This document shows, one piece after another, positions 42,634 through 47,500 of a stretch of 47,500 bases of DNA. This DNA comes from Mesostigma viride (Eukaryota; Streptophyta; Mesostigmatophyceae; Mesostigmatales; Mesostigmataceae). The stretch is from contig RPFO01001170.1 of NCBI GenBank assembly GCA_009746045.1, forward strand, positions 1-47,500, given 5' to 3'. Both the position numbers and the translations under genes were made by a program. The number at the start of each line of letters is the position of its first letter. Within the stretch, counting starts at the first letter, position 1. The notes under the pieces were generated by a model that saw nothing but the letters and a program-made list of their open reading frames with translations, was not told where the DNA came from and ran no database searches.

Positions 42634-45600
42634 GAGAGAGACAGAGAGAGAGAGGGACGGAGCGCGCGCGCGGGGGAGAGAGACAGAGAGACCATGGGGT
42701 GGGGTGGGGGTGGGTGGGTGGGAGGGCGGAGACCGTGGGAGAGGACAGTTAGCAAGACATGACGGGTGCAAGGGGTCCAATAGGAAGGATGGAGACCATG
42801 CCAGGGAAGGCAACCCAGGTGCCAACGGGGGGAGGGTTAGCCTGTTTGTTCGTCTTTGTGCAATCCTCCCACGGCATGCTCCGCTGCTAGCGACCCTAGT
42901 CTGAGTATCCTCAGAGATGGATGTGTAGTCACCTGGCATTATCGAACACACATCACCAACAGCAGTTGGGATTTTCAAGATAAGCAGCACCAGAACGTGG
43001 CATCCATGAGACCGCAGATCGACATCCTCGACCGCTGGATTCATGGCATCTTGACGGATGCATGGGCATACAGACATCCTCGACCGCTTGATAAAGTTTG
43101 ACGGATGCCAACGCATATAGACATCAATCCCTTGGCACTTCCCAGTGCACTAAAGACCCGAGAATGGGTAGCGCTGCGAAGCCTCAGAACGCATGCATGA
43201 TGAGAACGCTTGCAACCGCTATAGCCAGCACGTGGAATGCTTGCGAGCGCATACATTCAGCACTCGCGCCAGGGATGACTGAGAACGCATCCTAGGCTTC
43301 ACAAGGGGCACACCCTTCTCATCAAGCCCCGTTCTGGTCAACATGGCAGCAGCAGCGGCCCTCACCGGTAGAGCGCCTCAAGCATGCGGCGCGTGCCCAT
43401 GAGCTTCTTCGTCCCCGTCGCCTTGTACGCCGCCAGGTAGCCGTCGTGGAAGTGTGCGATGCGCGGCGGCATGAGCACCTTCACGTTTGAGCCGACCACC
43501 TCCTGGCTGCGCTGCCCGAACATGAGCTCGCCCGCCATGTTGATCTCCGTAATGACGCCCTCCTCGTTGATGTTGATGATCGCCTCGAGCGCGGCCGTCA
43601 TCCACACCTGGCGTCAGATAGGGTCAGATAGGGTCAGGTCAGATAGGGTCAGATAGGGTCAACATGATCGCCTCAGGCGCAGCCGTCATCCGCACCTGGG
43701 GTCAGATAGGGTCCCATAGGGTCAGGTCAGATAGGGTCACATGGGGTCAGGTCAGATAGGGTTGCACAGGGTCAAAGGGGCCAACATGATCACCTCCAGC
43801 TCAGCCGTCATCCACAACTGAAGGAGGGGGGACCAGGCTGAGTTTGAGGGCAAAGTGGTGTCAGAGTCAAAGGGTGTGAAAGGGTGTGAAAGGGTGTGAA
43901 AGGGTGTGAAAGGGTGTGAAAGGGTGTGAAAGGGTGTGAAAGGGTGTGAAAGGGTGTGAAAGGGTGTGAAAGGGTGTGAAAGGGTGTGAAAGGGTGTGAA
44001 AGGGTGTGAAAGGGTGTGAAAGGGTGTGAAAGGGTGTGAAAGGGTGTGAAAGGGTGTGAAAGGGTGTGAAAGGGTGTGAAAGGGTGTGAAAGGGTGTGAA
44101 AGGGTGTGAAAGGGTGTGAAAGGGTGTGAAATGGGGTGACATGGGGTGAAAGGTGGTCAAACGGGTGGGAGATGGGTCACCTTGGAGAGCGGCGGGGAAA
44201 CTAGCTTATAATCTTGATGAAGTTCTCCATTTCGATCGAATGAAGATGAATGGAATAACCGTTACCCTGCGTTTCCACAGCTATGCATGTTAGGAAGTAA
44301 CCTTCCCATGCATGTTAGGAAGTGACCTTGCAATGCACGTTAGGAAGTAACCTTCCCATGCGGAAGTAACCTTACCATGTTAGGAATGAACATTCGCCCC
44401 TCACCTTGGCGATGAAGGCACCTACCCCCCTCACCTTGGCAATGAAGGCACCTTCCCCCCTCACCTTGGCGACGAAGGAGCCTGCCCCCCTCACCTTGGC
44501 GATGATCACGCGCTGGCCGCCACGCTCCTCCCGGTCCAGCTCGAGCACCACAGGGACCATCTGCCCGAAGCAGTGCTTGGCCGAGAGCCGCCACGAGGGC
44601 ATCGCGTTCGCCCGCAGCGCGCGAGAGAGCCACTCGCCGACCGACTTATCCCCCTGGGGGAGGTCGATCAGGGAGTCCAGCGGCTGGTTCTCAATCTCCT
44701 GCGGCTCGTAGCCCAGCAGGTCGGTCACGCCGGGGCCGACCTTGAGGATGTTGGAGCCCGTGGGGTCGAGCACGACCTCGAGCAGGCGCGTATCATTGGC
44801 GTGCGTCAGCATCGTGATGCGCCCGGAGAACATGCGAATGCCCTTCTCCTCGTCCATGATCTCGCGCACCTGGGGGTGGTGGGCGGTGGTGGGGTGTGGG
44901 TGCAGTGTGTAAGGGGGGGAAGGGGTTGTTGAAGGTTCACAAATATATTTAAAAAAATAAAATTAAAAATAAAATTAAAAATAAAATCAACTTAGTTCAA
45001 ATACATTTATGCTTCCCTTAGATCAAAAAGCATCCGCGGGGGTCAACGGACGGGGATGCGAGGTTGCAAGGCAGGAAGGGCACCAGGTTTGGGAGGTTAA
45101 AGAGGGAAAGTACTCAGAGGGAGAAGTGCACGGGAAACAAGAATTCGGAAAAGCAATAAAGCATTTCACAGAAACCGAACGACTGTCACCACTACCTAGT
45201 TTCGAGTAAATAAGTAGTTGATAGCTTGAAATAAAGAAGACATCTAGTTTCACCTTGAAAATCCATGATGGTGCGGCCCATCCGCTCCTAGAGGCGGCTA
45301 GGCTGCTTCGTATAGCATGCCAGGAAGACGTAGATAAAAATAAAGCATACCTCCAGGTTCATCTCGAATGTGGTGCCGTCGCGGTGAAGGCCCATGACGG
45401 TGCGGCCGCCCGGCACGCCGACGACGCGCCCCTGCGGGCCCATCTTCACGTAGCGCTCCAGGTAGCTGTCGTGGAAGCGGCTGAAGGGCGGCGGCATCAG
45501 CTGCGACACGTTCATCTTGAGCAGCTGCGCCTCCTTGTAGCCAAACAGCTCCAGCGTGCACTGCAAGTAGCAGGCACGATTAGAAAACGTGTGAAAGGAG

Positions 45601-47441
45601 GGAGAAAATAAATGAGGGCGATGCCTGCTTGTAGCCAAACAGCTCCGACGTGCGCTGTGCGCCCAGTACCAAGTGTGATAGCAAACAGTGAAAGAGATAC
45701 TACAAGCTATACTATAACAGAATCTGAGAGACGGGCTTTTCTTGCAGCCAGCCGGCTCTTGTGTGCACCACGCTTGCATGGGCAAGGATTCAGCCGTCAC
45801 AACAAGCGGGCAACACGCTCTAGCCTCAAGGATAGTTGCTCAGGGGTTGGCGTGCGATCACTTTGGAGGGTTAGCTTGCCCCAGTCTTAAAGAACAGGAC
45901 AGCTCTCAACTTGGTGGATAGGGTCAGGCCACATGGCCCGCCCCTCGTACAGTCCCTCATCCACCTTGGCCTAGGGTCTCTCTTACAGACACGAGCGAAA
46001 TGACTTAGAGACACCAGCAAACGACTTCAACCCATTTCGTTAGTACACTGGATCTTGCCATACAGCTCCGCTCCACAATCACCTTTACGGTCCCTGAGCC
46101 ACCGTGACACCTGGCAATCACTTGAAACCCACCTACTTGCCGGACACAGGATCTTGCTTGATGCCTCCAGGTTCACCGCCCCCCCAGCGCGGGCAACGCC
46201 AACACCACCCCTGCCTATCACGCGTTGACGCTCACCTAGTGGGCAGACTGTATCTCCCCCCATGGCTCTGCACTGCATCCAAGCCATGGGTCATCTCATA
46301 CAGCTCGCACATCGCACATTTAACCCACCTAATGGGCGTGCTGCACTCCTGCCCTCTTTGTCCACTTCACCGTCCCTAAGCCGATGCTAACCCTGGTGGA
46401 AGCCGCGAATGTTACATTTGACCTACCTGGTCAGTGGACTGAATCTTGCACTTTGGGTACACGCCGGCGTCCCAACGCCAGTGGTAACCTGGATAGGAAC
46501 CGCACATCGCACATTTAACCCACCTTGTTGGCGGACTGGATCTTGCCGGCCTCGTTGATCGTGATGATTCCCAGCTGATCATTGAGGGACGAGACCTTGA
46601 GCACGTAATTGCCGAGCACCGCCTCCACGCCCACGTTGACGGTGAACTCGGTGCCCGACATGTGGCGTGCCTCCATGCGCACCATCTGCTCGAGGCCGGC
46701 CTTGGCAAGCTCGCCGAAGAAGACGTCGGGCCGCTTGTTGCCGAACGAGCGCTGCGGAGAAAAGCAGATTGTCGCTCACGCGGGAAAGCAGCCCATAGAG
46801 ATACGGTGAGACATAGGCGATGTTGACTAAGGGTCAAGAGTTCTTAGCTTGAGCGCCCATGCTCCTGATATGCGAATGTCTTTGGAATGGCGGGTGATGT
46901 GCGAGGACAAGTGGGGGTGGGCATGATGATGGGATAAGCAAAAATAAGGACGGGCAGAATCATGGGGGAGCAGGCATCGTCAGAACTGTAAGGCACACAT
47001 ATTGCACGATCGAAAGCGAAAAATTCGATTGACAGCACGATTGACAGCATTATGTACCGCTTCGCAATGACCCTGTGGTTGGCTTTAGACTGTGATTAGG
47101 CAGAGAATACCCACACGCCTCACCCACCTGCACGGCGATCGTGACCATTTTGGCTTGGCCTACCTCACCATGGCAACATGATTAAAACGGGATAGGGCAT
47201 ACGATACCCGCCGACGCCCCCACCCACCTGCGACAGGATCATCGTGATGTTGGCCTCCTGCACATCCGTCGCCTTGTACCCGAACATGCTCTGGAATGCC
47301 GTGTTCACGGTAACGATGTAACCCGGCGGCGTCACGGTGATGCTGGCGACCGTGTCGTCTTCCTGCATCTCCTTGATGACACCCATGTACTGGCCCGTCG
47401 CCTCCACCGTGGAGAGCGTCAGGTGGATCGTGATCAGGTGC
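34137..47441 (-). CDS. Multi-PAS, multi-membrane-span protein, TmcB-like; 15 exons, N-terminus outside window
   Basis: Fifteen minus-strand exons fit GT/AG rules and join in phase: A 47441-47228, B 46751-46524, C 45560-45351, D 44869-44495, E 43607-43366, F 42570-42426, G 41985-41805, H 41304-40973, I 40415-40128, J 39407-39132, K 38675-38249, L 37438-37263, M 36483-36379, N 35464-35168, O 34442-34137 (TGA). The sum is 3802 nt, or 1266 residues after one partial codon. Exons A-E hold serial PAS domains, F-H an acidic and helical linker, I-O four membrane spans. PAS loops with M-P-P-P-F-S-R-F-H-D-S-Y-L-E-R-Y resemble the TmcB-like family described in Chlamydomonas relatives. A sensory membrane protein is likely; ligand and partners are unknown. 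All boundaries are read from sequence only. Confidence 0.85.
34445..34771 (-). repeat. (GGT/GGC)n triplet repeat abutting the exon O acceptor
   Basis: About 325 bp of GGTGGT with blocks of GGTGGC on the + strand. On the gene strand this is (CCACCG)n running directly into the CAG acceptor of exon O, in the place of the polypyrimidine tract. The repeat is open in several frames, but those frames are artefacts of composition. Confidence 0.95.
35063..35195 (-). repeat. Duplicated donor edge of exon N, 105 nt downstream, in frame
   Basis: The exon N end, A-A-C-G-A-G-C-G-C-T-T-C-C then TTCATCTGGGAG|GTGAGT (donor at 35167), recurs as CAAGCGCTTCC then TTCATTGGGGAG|GTGAGG (donor at 35062). The 105 nt between the two donors are open in the gene frame and encode a hydrophobic stretch (V-A-I-M-L-L-L-S-L-V-L). 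Confidence 0.8.
35868..36308. repeat. 13-bp minisatellite in the intron between exons M and N
   Basis: About 33 near-perfect copies of CATCCCATCCAAC. Because 13 is not a multiple of 3, all frames of both strands repeat every 13 codons, which explains the long apparent proteins here. Confidence 0.95.
37101..37300 (-). repeat. Three copies of the exon L donor edge
   Basis: The real end TATGCCTGGAAG|GTGAGG (donor 37262) is preceded on the gene strand by AACAACTTGGTG. Copies follow in the intron with donors at 37188 (TACGCATGCCAG|GTGAGG) and 37102 (TACGCATGGAAG|GTGAAT). The spacings are 74 and 86 nt, so use of the intronic donors would shift the frame. Confidence 0.7.
37596..37695 (-). repeat. 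G-rich low-complexity tract in intron K/L
   Basis: Runs of G broken by C, A and GAG on the + strand (C-rich on the gene strand). No coding meaning. Confidence 0.85.
39045..39151 (-). repeat. Three copies of the exon J donor edge
   Basis: The exon J end GCAAGATCGCACAG|GTACGG (donor at 39131) recurs as GCGAGGTCGCGCAA|GTAAGG (39096) and GCAAGGTCGTGCAG|GTAAGG (39051). The intronic copies match the usual donor consensus better than the copy used in the model. Confidence 0.7.
40479..40618 (-). repeat. Poly-G run and a copy of the exon I acceptor edge
   Basis: A run of about 30 G (40479-40508) lies upstream of exon I on the gene strand. At 40587-40618 the segment ACAG|CCCTCGGGCAGCGTGG on the gene strand copies the exon I start, CCAG|TCCTCGGGCAGCACGG (boundary 40415/40416), with the acceptor AG kept. 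Confidence 0.7.
41408..41595 (-). repeat. Dispersed short repeat, copy 2, in the G/H intron
   Basis: Reverse-complement match to 32035-32240 (see that entry). It lies between exons G and H of the PAS gene. Confidence 0.55.
42179..42212. repeat. Poly-C run followed by (CA)n in intron F/G
   Basis: About 21 C then ACACACACACAC. Confidence 0.95.
42571..42690 (-). repeat. (GA)n microsatellite abutting the exon F acceptor
   Basis: On the gene strand this is (CT)n ending CTCTCTGCAG|GGACC, so the microsatellite itself forms the polypyrimidine tract of the exon F acceptor. Confidence 0.9.
43575..43825 (-). repeat. Three copies of the exon E acceptor edge with GGTCAGATAG spacers
   Basis: The true exon start (CCAG|GTGTGGATGACGGCC, boundary 43607/43608) recurs near 43697 (CCAG|GTGCGGATGACGGCT) and near 43817 (TCAG|TTGTGGATGACGGCT). 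Each is followed by a copy of the next 25 or so nt of the exon. The spacers are built of GTCAGATAGG-type short repeats. Confidence 0.75.
43868..44131. repeat. 10-bp minisatellite in the intron between exons D and E
   Basis: About 26 perfect copies of AGGGTGTGAA, with a decayed end at 44131-44160. Confidence 0.95.
44401..44520 (-). repeat. 30-bp in-frame array of four splice donors at the end of exon D
   Basis: The exon D end ATCGCCAAG|GTGAGGGG (donor 44494) is followed on the gene strand by three more units of GCCTTCATCGCCAAG|GTGAGG type, with donors near 44464, 44434 and 44404. The period is 30 nt. Each extra unit would add ten residues of pattern V-R-G-x-G-x-F-x-A-K without a stop. Confidence 0.85.
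45245..45310 (-). repeat. Copy of an internal exon C segment in the C/D intron
   Basis: GGGCCGCACCATCATGG on the gene strand (45266-45284 region) copies GGCCGCACCGTCATGG of exon C (45385-45405 region) and is followed by TTTTCAAG|GTGAAA, a donor-like end. Similarity is limited to about 30 nt. Confidence 0.5.
45620..45665 (-). repeat. Copy of the exon C acceptor edge in the B/C intron
   Basis: GAGCTGTTTGGCTACAAG occurs both at the start of exon C (about 45533-45550) and at about 45630-45648. The flanking GTGCACGCTG versus GCGCACGTCG is also similar. Confidence 0.75.
46020..46545 (-). repeat. Degenerate 97-bp array of exon B donor edges in the B/C intron
   Basis: The true donor is at 46523 (GCCAACAAG|GTGGGTT). 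Related donor-like segments sit at 46426 (CAG|GTAGGT), 46328 (TAG|GTGGGT), 46235 (TAG|GTGAGC) and 46132 (TAG|GTGGGT), and a sixth decayed unit lies near 46034. The spacing is 93-103 nt. Units share AAGATCCAGT-like and AAATGTGCGATGTGC sequence. Confidence 0.7.
47120..47260 (-). repeat. Copy of the exon A donor edge in the A/B intron
   Basis: Exon A ends AACATCACGATGATCCTGTC then GCAG|GTGGGT (donor 47227). About 99 nt further into the intron AATGGTCACGATCGCCGTGC then AG|GTGGGT repeats the edge (donor near 47128). Confidence 0.7.
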
Positions 47442-47500
47442 CTGCGGGGATGGACGCCGGACGCCAGTAGTAACGTTTGTAGGGCGTAGTGGGATTCCCA

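Larger units (their letters stand above)
43366..47441 (-). other. PAS module of the large gene (exons A-E)
   Basis: PAS starts are visible as A-F-Q-S-M-F-G-Y-K-A-T-D-V in exon A and C-T-L-E-L-F-G-Y-K-E-A-Q-L at the B/C junction. Exon D has V-T-D-L-L-G-Y-E-P-Q-E-I and exon E has M-A-G-E-L-M-F-G-Q-R-S-Q-E-V. Exons C and E carry the H-D-x-Y-L block (R-F-H-D-S-Y-L and H-F-H-D-G-Y-L) followed by G-R-T-V-M-G-L-H-R-D-G-T in C. At least four PAS units are present, with a partial one entering from the right. PAS domains bind small ligands or cofactors and mediate protein contacts; no cofactor-binding Cys or His typical of LOV or haem PAS could be assigned. Confidence 0.75.

Noticed and set aside
43868-44131. 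CRISPR-like regular array
   Set aside because: A plain 10-bp tandem repeat without spacers in an intron; the host is eukaryotic.
43867-44160. Repetitive H-P-F-T-P-F-H-T-L ORF
   Set aside because: Translation of the 10-bp AGGGTGTGAA array in an intron.

Overview
The window looks like nuclear DNA of a green alga (Chlorophyta) or a close relative. The plant-type C-terminus of a succinate dehydrogenase assembly factor, a long PAS/transmembrane protein of the kind common in volvocalean algae, AG|GT introns full of simple repeats, and heavy loads of copia-like and LINE-like retroelements all point that way. The assignment is an inference. Only two host genes can be supported; the rest is mobile DNA and its debris.

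Region 1 (1-6958, + strand) is a decayed Ty1/copia-like LTR retrotransposon whose 5' end lies outside the window. Its domains read Gag - zinc knuckle - integrase - protease - reverse transcriptase - RNase H - 3' LTR, so integrase lies before protease, the reverse of the usual copia order. Region 2 (7098-8262, +) is the two-exon C-terminal half of a transposon-associated 'HGKG' protein.

Region 3 (about 8900-16400) is a pile of L1-like LINE pieces. One LINE on the minus strand (about 14740 to 10412) keeps an intact ORF1, an endonuclease and the last part of ORF2 but has lost its reverse transcriptase. A 1.7-kb piggyBac-like element sits in its endonuclease at a TTAA site.

Region 4 (18448-20603, +) is SDHAF2, the FAD-insertion factor of succinate dehydrogenase. 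Three exons are clear and the first is unresolved; a 70-bp minisatellite starts at the stop codon.

Region 5 (21171-31963) is a second nest of LINE copies in both orientations. It includes two ORF1-only elements with the same layout, several 3' ends that share one small hairpin and a TTAA-type tail, and two insertions made of tail sequence alone between target-site duplications.

Region 6 (34137-47441, minus strand) is one large gene. Fifteen exons join in phase to give 1266 residues, with the start codon beyond the right edge. It encodes serial PAS domains, an acidic linker and four membrane segments, and resembles the TmcB-like PAS proteins. Its most striking property is that exon edges carrying splice sites are copied into at least nine of the fourteen introns. 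One donor is a four-copy, 30-nt, in-frame array; another is duplicated 105 nt away in frame. The introns also hold large minisatellites. Host exons are free of frameshifts while the mobile elements are full of them, so the element damage is probably real decay and not sequencing error.
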